Assembly: GCF_011745365.1 (NCBI RefSeq)
Contig: NW_024468911.1
Location: forward strand, 2,970,759-3,034,758
Reading direction: 5' to 3'
Source: Cryphonectria parasitica EP155
Taxonomy: Eukaryota; Ascomycota; Sordariomycetes; Diaporthales; Cryphonectriaceae
Length of the DNA: 64,000 bases
The first letter of the stretch is position 1. Every line of letters begins with the position of its first letter. The position numbers were made by a program, and so were the translations under genes. The notes beneath the pieces are model-generated. The model saw only the letters and a program-made list of their open reading frames with translations. It had not been told where the DNA came from and ran no database searches. Below are positions 11,336 to 21,746 of this stretch, in pieces.

Positions 11336-12243
11336 TCAGAGACCATTGACATCCTTGACCAGTTCCGCGATCTTGTTCGACACATCTGTGGTTCGGGGGA
11401 TGTCATGGCCGCCCATGTGATCAAACATCCTCCGATTATCGCAAAAGTAGGCCAGCTGGATACCCGCCGGCCATCTCGGGTCCTTTGCGCCGTAGATGTG
11501 TGCCGTCGGGATCTTGATCCTAATGTCCTTGGGAAACTTGGTAAAGTCGAGCCCGTAGCAGTCCGTCTCGTCGGGGAGCTCATCAAAGTCGTGTTCGAGG
11601 TCGGCCGTGTTGTCCCATAGGCCCTGGCCCTTGGGTAGCTTGTCGATGTCGTACAGCATAGCGCTCTTAGCCCGCATGAGGATGGATGTCCTCTCGTGCA
11701 GCTCGTGGGCACGCTGCGGCACCTCGAGGCCGAGGTCCTCCAGGACGGGCAGCGGCATGCCTCCGCAGATGAAGATGGCGGAGCGGAAGGGCAGTGGCTT
11801 CTCGGGCTTCTCCTTTGCGTGGTACAGCAGGTAGCTCCCAATCAAGGAGCAACCCTGGGAGAAGCAGCAGACCGCATCGTAGGGGCCGTGCTCATCGATG
11901 TAGTCCTCCAGCCAGAGGTGGGCGCCGCGCACGGCGTTGATGGTATTGTGAAGCCACCAGGTGTAGGTCGGGCTGCCGAAGAGAAGGTCGATGCCTGGGT
12001 GTGGTTTGGCCGAGAAGGGTGCGTCAGGGAAGTCCCATTCCCAGTCTGAGGGTAGTTTGCCCCGGAAGGAGGCTGAACAAGGCAGAGAACATTCATGAAT
12101 TGGGTCAGCCACGGGAGAATTTACTTTACATCCTCCTTACAAGGAAGAAGAGATTCTCTTGAGAAGTTAGGGCGTGACAAACCCGACTGAGATTTGAAGA
12201 TGGCACCACTTACGCCCTGCCCGTGCAGACAGAGGATCTTCAT
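11336..12243 (-). CDS. FSH1-type serine hydrolase (alpha/beta hydrolase)
   Basis: Two exons on the minus strand (12243-12183 and 12072-11336) give 265 aa. Exon 1 begins MKILCLHGQG, the first strand and oxyanion region typical of the Fsh1/OVCA2 serine hydrolase family. The nucleophile is Ser92 in CCFSQG, in place of the usual GFSQG. The acid and base candidates are in YGAKDPRW and GGHDIP near the C-terminus. The family comprises cytosolic esterases, including enzymes inside fungal polyketide clusters, but no biosynthetic genes lie next to it here. The splice donor GTTTGT and acceptor TTCAG restore a Q-S-A-S-F-R junction conserved in the family, so the start at 12243 is well supported. Confidence 0.88.
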
Positions 12244-13502
12244 ACTTGAGACAGACCAGAAGCTAAGTGACAAGAAGGCGGCGGATTCAAGATCAAGCGG
12301 ATGGTAGGAAAACGGAGTAAGAAGTTAGTAGTTGAAGGATGACCCCGGAAGACGCAGGACTCGCTCAGAGGCGTGTGCGTGTGTGTGCGCGTGAAAAGGT
12401 GCGACCAGGCAAAAGAAGCTCACCGAAAGGAAGAGAGAAAAAAAAGTCCGGATTCCTGAGAGCTGCTGCAGTGACAAGGTGAGATGAGGGAACCGGCCGT
12501 CGAAGCACTCACTCCTCTGCTGTGCACAAACCTGTGCTACGTACTTTGGTTAGATAATACACTCAGGTATATGCAGTTGGGATTCTACTTCTTAGGCCGG
12601 CCTTTAAGGCTGGCTACTAATGCACCGATCACATCGGGGTCCGAAAGACATCTGGGCGTGATGGGGAATACCGTTGGTAAACCCCCGGGCCTGCGGACCT
12701 CTGAACCTTCTTCACACACCCGCTGCAGCTCACAAGACCCAGCATGTACCCGTACCTAGGCCTTCCAAAGGGGAGGGTGGAGGGGGGAGGGGGGCTGCTA
12801 ACCCCACCCTCTGCTGTTTTGTATGCTTCTGGAAGACTGAGAGAAGAATGCAACCGACACCCGTTTCTGCCGGGCCTTTTTTTTTTTTTTTTGTTGCGTT
12901 TCATGTGCTTGGGGTTGCGGCGATCTACCTCGCAACGTTGTCTTTTGTTTTTGTTTCCTGTGTTTTCTCTCCTTCCAAGATCGGTTGAGCATTAGAGAGT
13001 TTCGCAAAGAGGTAGGTGAGTGCGCGTCCTAGAAGGAATGTCGGGTCCCACTGAGCTGAAGGAAAGACGCCCCCCTCGCCCCGGTTGGCCCACCGGTTGT
13101 CGGTGTTGGCGCACTTTGGTTGGAGCTGGGTCCTTCTTTCCCTTCCAAACCGCCAAAGGTAGAGGGCGGTCTTCGTAGCGCCCGACAGCGCCGGACGGAC
13201 TCCTCTCAACCAAGTCCCGGACGTGTGTAGTGTACTCTATCTCTCTGCTGTAGGAGGTTCCTTCATTTTGCACTGCAGAAGGAATGAGAAAACAGAAGAC
13301 GAGCCGTTGTTTTATCCCCTCGGCCATTCCAGGACTTGACCTCTCTTTCCCTTTTTTGCTTGACGTAATGTGAGTATTGTCATTAACAAAACAGTCAGAT
13401 TATCAAAAAATAAAAATAAAAAAGACTTAGCCATGAACGACAGCGGCTCATAAAACCACCTCCGTTCTCCTTCGATGACAACACAACCTCTCTCGGGCAA
13501 AC
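12244..13502. other. Intergenic, divergent promoter FSH hydrolase / Zn2Cys6 regulator
   Basis: 1.26 kb without a recognisable gene. Holds a run of 16 T at 12877-12892 and several CT-rich tracts. A long 5' leader for the Zn2Cys6 regulator is likely. Confidence 0.4.
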
Positions 13503-16071
13503 ATGATTGCACCAGAGACCTCTCCTAAGCCACAGATCTCAGCCTCTTCATCCTCGCCTGCTGCTGCTGCTGCTGCTGCTGCTGCCGCCGCCACCCAGAC
13601 AACACAATTCCGGACCTCAGGGCAACAGCAGGAATACTCCTGTCTTCTCTGTAAGCAGCGGAAAGTCCGCTGTGATAGGGCAAATCCTTGCAGTGGATGT
13701 GTTCGAGCCGGCGTGGATTGTGTCCCGGGCGTGAGACAACCTTACAAGCGTCGCAAGCGAAATGATTCTTCTTCGTCGTCGACGAGAGAGCAGAGGCCTC
13801 GTTCGGATTCCATCTCGTCGAAGATCCCAGGCGCTACGAACACCACCAGACCCATAGCGATTGAGGAAGAACCACGACCTGACAGGCCACAGGTTCCGAC
13901 CTTTGGACAGTGAGTTTGCTAATTCCCAAGTCTTCTCCTTCTTTCGTTGCTTGGGAACCTACTCAGTACTTCCAATTTTGGTCTCCTTCATCGCAGTCCA
14001 CAGCATATATGTATTGACAATCATCTATAGGAACTTATGGACTGGCTTAACTGAAGAGGTTCGACTCCTGCTGCTCCGCGCCTACTCTACTTACCTGTGT
14101 TTCTCCCTTCTCTACAAGATCAGTTTAAAAAGGAAAAGAATGCCAACTGAAGCCTGGCCCCCTAGTTCCAAGACCCGTCAGTCAACAAGTCGTCCTCGAG
14201 TGAAGAGGATGTGGCCGCAGACCCGGAACCAAACTCCCTCCTAGACCCCTCCACCCTACTTTTCTCCTCCATCCGTGATGTAGTCAACCTCCGCGACTTT
14301 CACCCCCCGCCCATGCACGCTTTCATGCTGTGGCAAACCTTCCTCCAAAACGTCAATCCCTTGTCCAAAGTCATCCATGCGCCCCTCGTTCAGCCCCAGG
14401 TCATCGAGGCCAGCAAGGACTTCGATTCGGTCCCTAAGCCCTCCGTGGCCCTGCTCTTCGCCATCTATGCGGCGGCCGTCATGTCGCTCAAGGAGGAGGA
14501 CTGCCGCAGCCAGCTGAACGGGCCCAAGACAGTCCTGCTTAGTCGGTATTTTTCTGCCTGTCAACAGGCCCTGGCGGCCGCGTCTTTTATGAAATCTCGG
14601 AGCATTGTCACGCTCCAGGCCTTTGTTGTCTTTTTGGTACTGACGTCTTCGAACCCCCCGGCCCCTCCCTATTGTTTGGTTCCCGCACGACCATAACATA
14701 CGGTCATCATACTGACCATTATTCTACAGCTTCCCGCTCGGCAGATCTACGATGCCCAGACTTTCTGGCTTCTGGCCGGCATTGCCGTCCGCTTGGGGCT
14801 GAGGATGGCAGGGCAGGGCGGCCATGGCCTCTCTAACGATTCGGTGTATAACTCGCAGCTGCGGAGGCGCCTCTGGCGGCAGATTGTATGGATAGACGGG
14901 CGAAGTCATTCACAGATCGGGGTCAGACCGTCTCTGCAGGAAATTCGCATCTCTCCTTTGCCTGCGAACCTCAATGATGCCGACATCAACCCTGACATGG
15001 CTGAGATGCCCATGGTCCACAAAGGTCCAACAGAGATGACTTGTGAGTGCTGAGTCGTCAAGGAGTTATCTTCTTTTCTTCTTCTTCTTCTTCTTCTTTG
15101 GATTGCTGACTCAGGTTCTACACACAGTCTGCCTGTGTCGTTACGAGGTTGGTGAGTTCATGACGCTTCACGCCAGAAAGCTGCATGATCCCGACGTTCC
15201 TGTCCGGACCAAAGACCAGCTCATCGACCAATTCGAGTCCCATATGGAAGACACATATCTCAAATATCTGGACTCAGCCATTCCGCTGCACCTCATGGCC
15301 GAAGGAGGCGTGCGATCGGCCGTGTGCAAGTTGAGGCTGATGGCCCACCACCCGGCCCAGTACAAGGGGAAATCGATGCCTCGGGCCGAGAGGGACATGC
15401 TCTTCGCCATCAGCGTGCAGATGGTCGAGTACGACGTGTTGGGCAAGTCCACCAAGGCCCTCGACACCTTCTCGTGGCACCTCGACGTCGCCTTCCAGAT
15501 CGATGCGTTCGTCTTCATGCTCATCGCCTCCCGTACCCAAGCCGCAGACAGCCCCATGACCGAGAGGGCCTGGCGTCTCGTGTCAGACATGTACAAGTAC
15601 AGACCTGCCCTGCTGGAGGATGGGCGGAACGAGCTGTATGCGGCCGTGCGAGCTCTCACTCTGCGCGCGTGGGAGGCCCGCGAGGCGGATATCGCGCGCA
15701 AGGACCTCGACCCTCTCGCCGTGCCGAACATCATCAGCGAGCTACGGGAGCGAAAATCAAGAAAAGCAAGGACTGCATCCATGGCGTCTATCTTGGTCCC
15801 TCCCGATGCGTCGGCTCTTCACCAGCTCGCCGGCGTCGCGACGCAGGTCGACACGAGATACAACGACATGAATCAGAACTTGGCCTCCTCTCTCGGAGGC
15901 GGCATAAACACGGGCACCGACGCGATGGGAGGCCCGTTCATACCGGACCTGGACCTGCAATTTGACAGCATGTTTAGCAATCTCACAGCTGATGTCGATG
16001 TCACCGGATGGGCGCCTGTGGACTGGGATTATTGGAATGCTCTGCTGGAACGCAATAATGTGCTCCAGTGA
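13503..16071 (+). CDS. Zn2Cys6 fungal transcription factor
   Basis: The N-terminal zinc cluster has all six cysteines (Cys47, 50, 57, 63, 66, 73), preceded by an 11-Ala run encoded by a GCT/GCC repeat and followed by a basic linker (YKRRKR). Later exons encode the fungal-specific middle homology domain: '[19 protein letters not shown]', '[20 protein letters not shown]', '[12 protein letters not shown]', '[14 protein letters not shown]'. The likely nuclear protein binds CGG-type half-sites as a dimer. Exons: 13503-~13892, ~14165-14636, 14730-15042, 15128-16071. The last two introns are clear. The first boundary is uncertain: the obvious donor GTGAGT at 13910 does not keep frame with the downstream exon, whereas GTTCCG at 13893 with acceptor CCCCCTAG does. 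The 15043-15127 intron contains a (TTC)n tract before its acceptor. Target genes unknown. Confidence 0.88.
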
Positions 16072-16887
16072 GAGATGCCACGTAACGATACAGAGATAGA
16101 GCATGATGAACAAAGCATCCGTGTTGTTAGACCTTGACAAGTCGACAGGCCTTGCCGCACTGGTAAGCATGATCTCTCCTCCTACCTTTGGTCATGCTTG
16201 TGAATGCATATCAGCGTCTCATTTCCAGTGTCTTTACATCTCAGGCTGACCTGAATCCTTACTTGTAGCTCACTTCATGTCTCGGCCACTGAACATGGCA
16301 ACACCTTGAGGCGCAATACTTCAAGCTGGATCCCGCCGAAGTAAGCTTGGTTCATAAGTAACAATGATCACGATTCAATCGCGATGGTCCTTCGTTAGCC
16401 TTTCAAACCCGCAGTCTGAACACACACTACGTCCATAAGGAAGGGAAAAAGAAGAGAGAAGGAGGAAAAAAGAACTAATGTTGAGAGAGCGATCTCCCTT
16501 TGCTACTCTGGTGTGCAAGGTAAAGAAAAGACGCTTGTAGGATGACAAGGACGTTGCTGGCCATATTTGCAATACGCACACCATCAAGTAAACGGTAATA
16601 AGAGGCTCAAATAGCGCATTGTACCATCTGAGAGAAGTTGCAAAAACTTGGGAAGACGCTCGTATTGTACGGTATCTTCTTCCCCCATGCACGTAATTCC
16701 CCTCGGTTGACGTCACAAGAGTATGGCATAAGTACATCTATGTCGCTGCGGGCATTCTTCTCTTACGTCGTGGCCTCTTCTTTTCCGCAATGCTTGGAAA
16801 TAAGGCCAACAAGTTACCTTGATATTATTGACATATCAATTTCTTTTCTTTTGTATTCTTTATTGTCTACATCGGAACCATCTCAAC
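16072..16887. other. Intergenic, promoter of cysteine hydrolase
   Basis: 0.8 kb with no gene visible. It contains the CRE described at 16708. Confidence 0.5.
16708..16715. promoter_or_regulatory. Perfect CRE palindrome TGACGTCA
   Basis: TGACGTCA lies 173 bases upstream of the cysteine hydrolase ATG. It is the consensus site of CREB/ATF-type bZIP factors (Atf1/AtfA in fungi, which act in the stress MAPK pathway). Binding is inferred, not shown. Confidence 0.5.
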
Positions 16888-17624
16888 ATGTCGCTACCCA
16901 AGACCGCCCTCCTCGTAATCGACATGCAAAAGTTCTTCGCCCCCATGACCACCGCCGCTCTTCCCAACATCCAAAAGCTCACCTCCTTCTTCCAGTCCAC
17001 CTCGGCGCCTCTCGTCTTCACCATGCATGGCCACAGCAGAGACGAGCTCGATACGGTGCCCTCGCCCAGCCAGCTTGTTCGGAAGTGGGGTCCTGACGGC
17101 TCGATCGCGTACGGATCCGAGGACTGGGAACTGCAGAAGGAGATGGAAGCATACGTGGAAGACGAGGATGCGACGACACGACGAAAGAATGATGACTGGC
17201 AGCCTCAGGTCGTGCACAAGAACACATATGATGCTTTTATCAACACGGAACTTGGGCGGGTGCTGGAGGAGGCCGAGGTGGAGAGGGTGGTTGTTTGTGG
17301 TGTCATGACAGATTGCTGCTGGTAAGCAAAGCATGTCGTTTTCTGCCCCCCCCCCCCCCAAAATTAATCATTGTCTCTGTATATATATTTGTTGACTCCT
17401 GACAACAACCAAAAAACGCTACATGCGTGTGTCTGTACGTATGTAGCGATACTACAGCGAGGAGTGCGTTTAATCGCGGGTATGAAACGGTGCTTGTCAG
17501 TGATGCTTGTGGGTCTGCGAACAAGACACAGCACGAGAGGGGACTTCGTGGATTTGGGTTTGCTTTTGGGGATGTTCTTAGTACGGAGGAGGTCCTGCAG
17601 TTGTTGAAGAGAGAGCACACGTGA
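16888..17624 (+). CDS. Isochorismatase-like cysteine hydrolase
   Basis: Two exons (16888-17321, 17447-17624) give 203 aa. The catalytic triad of the isochorismatase/nicotinamidase superfamily is visible: Asp12 in LLVIDMQ, Lys111 in VVHKNTYDAF, and a Cys in GVMTDCC (Cys144 by alignment with CxxTT). The junction splits a Cys codon and leads into DTTARSAFNRGY, which is conserved in the family. The substrate cannot be told; relatives hydrolyse amides or enol ethers such as isochorismate, ureidoacrylate or nicotinamide. The intron carries a run of 14 C (17346-17359). No signal peptide; cytosolic by inference. Confidence 0.88.
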
Positions 17625-18343
17625 AAAAACACAAAGACTTTTCTCAAACCTTACGAGGCGGTAGTGAAGAAAGGGTATGCTGAGGGTCAGGGCCCTGGTG
17701 TACAGTTCGAGTTTTATAAATGTTTCCCTGGCAAATTGAACCGTCATCTTCTGAGTTCGGGATGGGAGAGAGGTGAAGAGTGTTTATCACAGGAAAACAG
17801 CTCTCTTTCTCTCTCTTTGGATATGATTCAGATAATCAATTAATTGGGGTTTCTAATTAATTTGGTTCTCGCCCCCCCCCCCCCCTCTTCAGTGCTATTT
17901 TGTTATGTTCTTCAGTCGTAGGGATGTTCTAATAATGCGCGCCACCCCCCTGTGGTACAAACCTCTGGGGTACATCGGTACCTACTACCCCAGTTGTGGT
18001 CAAGCCCAAAAAGTTCCCAGGCTTGTCCCTCTGTAACCTTGTAACGTCAACCGCCAACCGCCCATCGACCATCCGGAAAAGTGCCAGGACCTTGTTTGCT
18101 GCCACGCAACAGCCCAGAACACAGCTGCTGCACACAAGAGCGTGCTCATGAGAGGAAGGTCTGGTCTCATGTCAGCTTCAGTACAAGCTCTGCTGCCCCG
18201 CGCTCACGTACAAGGTCCATCCGTCCCCTGCATGACAGAAAGTCAGCCCGCTCAGATCATCGTCGCCTCTCCGAACCCGACCGACCAATCGTGGGCCCAA
18301 CACTGTCACAATACAACACACAGAGAGCTGTAGACCCTCCCTC

Positions 18344-18382
<39 letters not shown>

Positions 18383-18444
18383 CCACACGATACCTCCCAA
18401 TACCTCTACTCTCTACCGCTTGCTTCGAAGCCCACTCCTTGCCT
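17625..18444. other. Intergenic with poly-C and microsatellite
   Basis: No gene seen. A run of 14 C is at 17872-17885, and the promoter of TRS85 carries a CT/AC microsatellite. Confidence 0.5.
18344..18383 (+). repeat. (CT)n(AC)n microsatellite
   Basis: Uninterrupted CT dinucleotides pass directly into AC dinucleotides, ending about 60 bases before the TRS85 start codon. Pyrimidine tracts are common in fungal core promoters and 5' UTRs. Confidence 0.9.
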
Positions 18445-20754
18445 ATGTCTGTCGACAATGACTCCGGCTCTGGCGAACCCATCAGCTCCCCGCCCATGGC
18501 GGCCTCCATAAGGAAGAACACCATCGACAGCATGTCTCTCTCCCAGTCCGAACTCAGCCTTCCCCAGCGACGCTCCCACCCATCAGCTGCCAGCCTCTAT
18601 GCCTCGACACTCACACCACCGGGCTCCCGGTCCATGTCCCCCGTCGGCAGGGGCTCTCCGGCACGGCCGTTCTCGAGAGGGCGCGCAGGGTCGCTGCTAG
18701 TAACACAGTCCCTTGCCGATACCGATGCTGCTACGACGCCTGGCGACCCGCTGAACCTCGCGCTCAAGGCCTTTGTGCCACACGTCGCCATATATGCCTC
18801 GCCAGAGACGGACGGCCTGGTCAGGGAGAAGGGTTTCGAGCAAGGGCTCTGGGAGCTGCTGCGGCCGTTCGGCGAGCGCGTGCCGGGAAAGGTGACGATA
18901 CGAGATAGCAACGGGGCGAGTAGGTCATGGGAGGACTTCTCGGTGCGGTTCACGCAGTTTGGGGACAATATCGAACCGCCAGAGGGGCTGCTTGAGGCGA
19001 CAACCAACGGCCAGCCGTCAGAACAGACCAGCTCGGGGCGGAGGATCCCGGACGTGGAGGCGGTGGTGAGTCGACACCTGAAATACGCCGAGCAGTCCTT
19101 CTCCAACCTCATACAGCCGAGTACACCCACGACACATGGGCTGGACATGGATGTGACATCACCATACTACGCACTCTACCTCCGACGACTGCTTTCGGGC
19201 ATACCGATGTCTGCGCACGAGTCCTGGTCACACCCCGTGGCGTGTGTGATCGCTGCCAGCTCCCGCGAGCGGGCACCCATCGAGACGTTCAGGAGGCTCT
19301 ATCACGAATCGACGAACGGTGACAGGAGGTTGCCGCCTTGGATCGACGCGGAGTATCTGCGCTATTACGTACTTGTCCACGACGAGGAGAACAGCGACAT
19401 CTCCAAGACCATGGCGCTGTTCGACCAGATGAAGAGACACCTCGGGCTGCACTGCCACCTGTTGCGGATACGGAGCAGCCAGAGCGCCGAGACGGACGAC
19501 GACAGCATACCGCTGCCCAGGAGCGACTGGATGACCGCCCAGGAGGAGCTCGCCGACATAGAGAGGCACGAGGGCCAGGAGGAGTTTGAGGATCCGACAA
19601 GGTACATGTTCGAGTCAGATGCGACAGCAATACGGACTTTTATCCGCGAGATGGTGACACAGTCGATAATACCGACAATGGAGCGCAACATCTCTGTATG
19701 GAACGACCAGGTCGCATCCAAACGGAAGGGTTTCAGCGGGAGGTTCATGAGTCTGTCCAAGAGGTTCACGACCTTTGGCGGCGCGTCGAGAAACTCGACA
19801 GGGAGCTCGTCTTCAAACAACTTCCACGCGGGAGGGTACTACACCGCCGATGCGCCCGAGGCGATCATGCGCAAGCTGGCCGACTATGCCTTTATGCTGC
19901 GCGACTGGAAGCTCGCCATGTCGACATACGAGCTCATCCGGTCTGACTTTGGCAACGACAAGGCCTGGAAGTACCACGCAGCCGCTAATGAGATGGCCGC
20001 GTTATCGCTGCTTATCATGCCGCCAAATATGTCCTCCAAGACACGCCTCGACAATATCGTGTCCATGCTGGAGCAGGCCTCCTACTCGTACCTCACCCGC
20101 TGCAGCTCCCCGTACGGGACCCTCCGGTGCATGGCGCTCGGCCTCGAGCTTCTGCGCATGCGTGGTGGGCCGGCAGTCGACGAGTCGGTCAAGTGGGGGG
20201 TGCGTATCATGGAGAGCCGCATCGTGGGGCCCGTCGGCGACGCGCTTCTCAAGGAGCGCATGGCAGTCTGCTGTGCGACGAAGCAGGGCGTGGGGTCCAT
20301 GACCTTTGGAAGCTGGCGGCGCAGGTCTGCGTTCTGGAGCGTCCTGGGCGCGCAGGCGTGGGTCGACCAGGCCAAGTACATCCAGGCGCAGAGGTGTCTC
20401 AACGAGGCGAGGAAGATGTACAGCTCGCTGCCGAGCGAGGTCGGCATCGGTGCGTGGTCCCTGGCCAGCGAGTACATGGCCAGGCTGCACCTGCAGCTCA
20501 AGGACGGCCTGGCGCAGGACGGCCTGCAGGATAGCACTGCCCTCGCCGAGGACGGAGCCGAGGAGATCGAAGTCTTGGAGCAGGCGGAGCCCGAGGCGCT
20601 CCACAGGGCCAACAAGCGCATGTCTAGACGGATGAGCCTGGTCAACCCGCCCGGGGGACCAGGCGGGATTCTGGAGACCGCACCGCTCAAGCCAACAGTG
20701 GATGGTCAGGGAGATGAGAAGACCGCAGCTGTGGTTGATGATGGCTTCAGCTAG
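18445..20754 (+). CDS. trs85: TRS85 / TRAPPC8-like subunit of TRAPP III
   Basis: Single exon, 769 aa from the ATG at 18445. Matches the Trs85/Gsg1 (TRAPPC8) family: 'LALKAFVPHVAIYAS' near the N-terminus, the longin-like 'GFEQGLWELLRPFGERVPGKV', and a central block 'ACVIAASSRERAPIETFRRL' followed by 'PPWIDAEYLRYYVLVHDE'. A helical-repeat region comes next, with 'LADYAFMLRDWKLAMSTYELI' and 'YHAAANEMAALSLL'. Trs85 is the subunit specific to TRAPP III, the Ypt1 GEF acting in autophagy (Cvt and pre-autophagosome) and Golgi traffic. The N-terminal ~80 residues are Ser/Pro-rich and disordered. The protein ends in an acidic tail. Confidence 0.9.
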   Translation: MSVDNDSGSGEPISSPPMAASIRKNTIDSMSLSQSELSLPQRRSHPSAASLYASTLTPPGSRSMSPVGRGSPARPFSRGRAGSLLVTQSLADTDAATTPGDPLNLALKAFVPHVAIYASPETDGLVREKGFEQGLWELLRPFGERVPGKVTIRDSNGASRSWEDFSVRFTQFGDNIEPPEGLLEATTNGQPSEQTSSGRRIPDVEAVVSRHLKYAEQSFSNLIQPSTPTTHGLDMDVTSPYYALYLRRLLSGIPMSAHESWSHPVACVIAASSRERAPIETFRRLYHESTNGDRRLPPWIDAEYLRYYVLVHDEENSDISKTMALFDQMKRHLGLHCHLLRIRSSQSAETDDDSIPLPRSDWMTAQEELADIERHEGQEEFEDPTRYMFESDATAIRTFIREMVTQSIIPTMERNISVWNDQVASKRKGFSGRFMSLSKRFTTFGGASRNSTGSSSSNNFHAGGYYTADAPEAIMRKLADYAFMLRDWKLAMSTYELIRSDFGNDKAWKYHAAANEMAALSLLIMPPNMSSKTRLDNIVSMLEQASYSYLTRCSSPYGTLRCMALGLELLRMRGGPAVDESVKWGVRIMESRIVGPVGDALLKERMAVCCATKQGVGSMTFGSWRRRSAFWSVLGAQAWVDQAKYIQAQRCLNEARKMYSSLPSEVGIGAWSLASEYMARLHLQLKDGLAQDGLQDSTALAEDGAEEIEVLEQAEPEALHRANKRMSRRMSLVNPPGGPGGILETAPLKPTVDGQGDEKTAAVVDDGFS

Positions 20755-21097
20755 GTTATGCAAAAGCCGAGGAAGATGTCCCCTCCCCCACAACAACCAC
20801 AACAACAACAACACCTCGCAACGATGATATGTAAACTTATGATAGAGCCTAGAGATGTAATTCCATCAGGACAGCGCCATCTGCCTAACAATGGGGAAGG
20901 GGCAAAAAATCAAACATTTCATGTAACTTGGAAACACTGTTTGCATCCGTTATCTTGGTCTTGAGTTTCTCTTTCGATGGGTAGTAGATGTGGTATCATT
21001 ATCAAGTGAACAGCAAAGTAATAGACGACAAACGAAGGCAAAAAACGAGCCGTAGGTCGTCAAGGCCAGCATCATCATCATCGTCAATCTCATCATC
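20755..21097. other. Convergent intergenic region
   Basis: 3' regions of TRS85 and the deoxyribosyltransferase-like gene. Contains CAA-rich and CAT-rich simple sequence. No gene. Confidence 0.5.
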
Positions 21098-21643
21098 CTA
21101 GTTCTTCTCCTTCTTCTTCTTCTTCTTCTTCTTTAATATTTCCACCACACGACCTACTAAACCCTCCAGTGTGTCCTCCAGCGGCACGTCCAACCTCTGA
21201 CACGCAGCCTGCACATTCCCCCTCTTCCAGAACCCGCCCTCGCACCCGACCACCGCCCTCCCGGAGCGCACGCACAGCCCCAGCTCGAGCAGGCTCACGG
21301 GGGCCTTGCTCTCTGCGACAAAGAACACCACGACATGGGACGAGGAGTCGATGCGGTCCATCTCCCAGTCGGTCTGGGCGCGAAAACGGTCGTCGTGGTG
21401 GTAGTCCTCCTTCCAGGTCTTGTCCCACTTCTCCTGGAAGGGGTTGTAGATGGTGATGGGGTCGGGAGGGAGGTCGTCGTGGTCGAGGAGGCGGGACTTG
21501 AGGTGGGCGAGAAAGTCTTGGCGCCAGGGAAACTCGGTGGGGCCTGCGAGGAAGATGGTTGTTGGGTGGAGGGGTGTTTGGGAGGGTGTGTTGGGGGTGA
21601 TGATTTGGATCTTGGGGGAGGAGGGGACTGGGGAGGAGGCCAT
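21098..21643 (-). CDS. Nucleoside 2-deoxyribosyltransferase-like protein
   Basis: Single exon, 181 aa. The N-terminal part has 'TIFLAGPTEFPWRQDFL', the Rossmann-like start of the nucleoside 2-deoxyribosyltransferase family. 'YNPFQEKWDKTWKEDY' and 'RAQTDWEMDRIDSSSHVVVFF' follow, then 'SLLELGLCVRSGRAVVGCE', which holds the candidate catalytic Glu (SLLELG) of the family. The C-terminus is a nearly pure lysine run ([11 protein letters not shown]) encoded by a TTC/CTT microsatellite on the plus strand. The natural domain ends just before it ('GRVVEILKK'). The physiological role of the fungal members is not known to me. Confidence 0.8.
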   Translation of the reverse strand: MASSPVPSSPKIQIITPNTPSQTPLHPTTIFLAGPTEFPWRQDFLAHLKSRLLDHDDLPPDPITIYNPFQEKWDKTWKEDYHHDDRFRAQTDWEMDRIDSSSHVVVFFVAESKAPVSLLELGLCVRSGRAVVGCEGGFWKRGNVQAACQRLDVPLEDTLEGLVGRVVEILKKKKKKKKEKN

Positions 21644-21647
21644 CGTC

Positions 21648-21746
21648 GATTCTCTCTCTCTCTCTCTCTCTCTCTATATTGATTTGATCGTGAATGAAAT
21701 GCTTACGAGGTGGTAGTGGTGGTGGTGGTGGTGGTGGTGGTGGTAA
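21648..21746 (+). repeat. (TC)n and (GGT)n microsatellites
   Basis: A TC repeat of about 25 bases directly upstream of the deoxyribosyltransferase-like start codon, followed after about 35 bases by a run of GGT triplets. They lie in the promoter/5' leader of the minus-strand gene. Confidence 0.9.
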
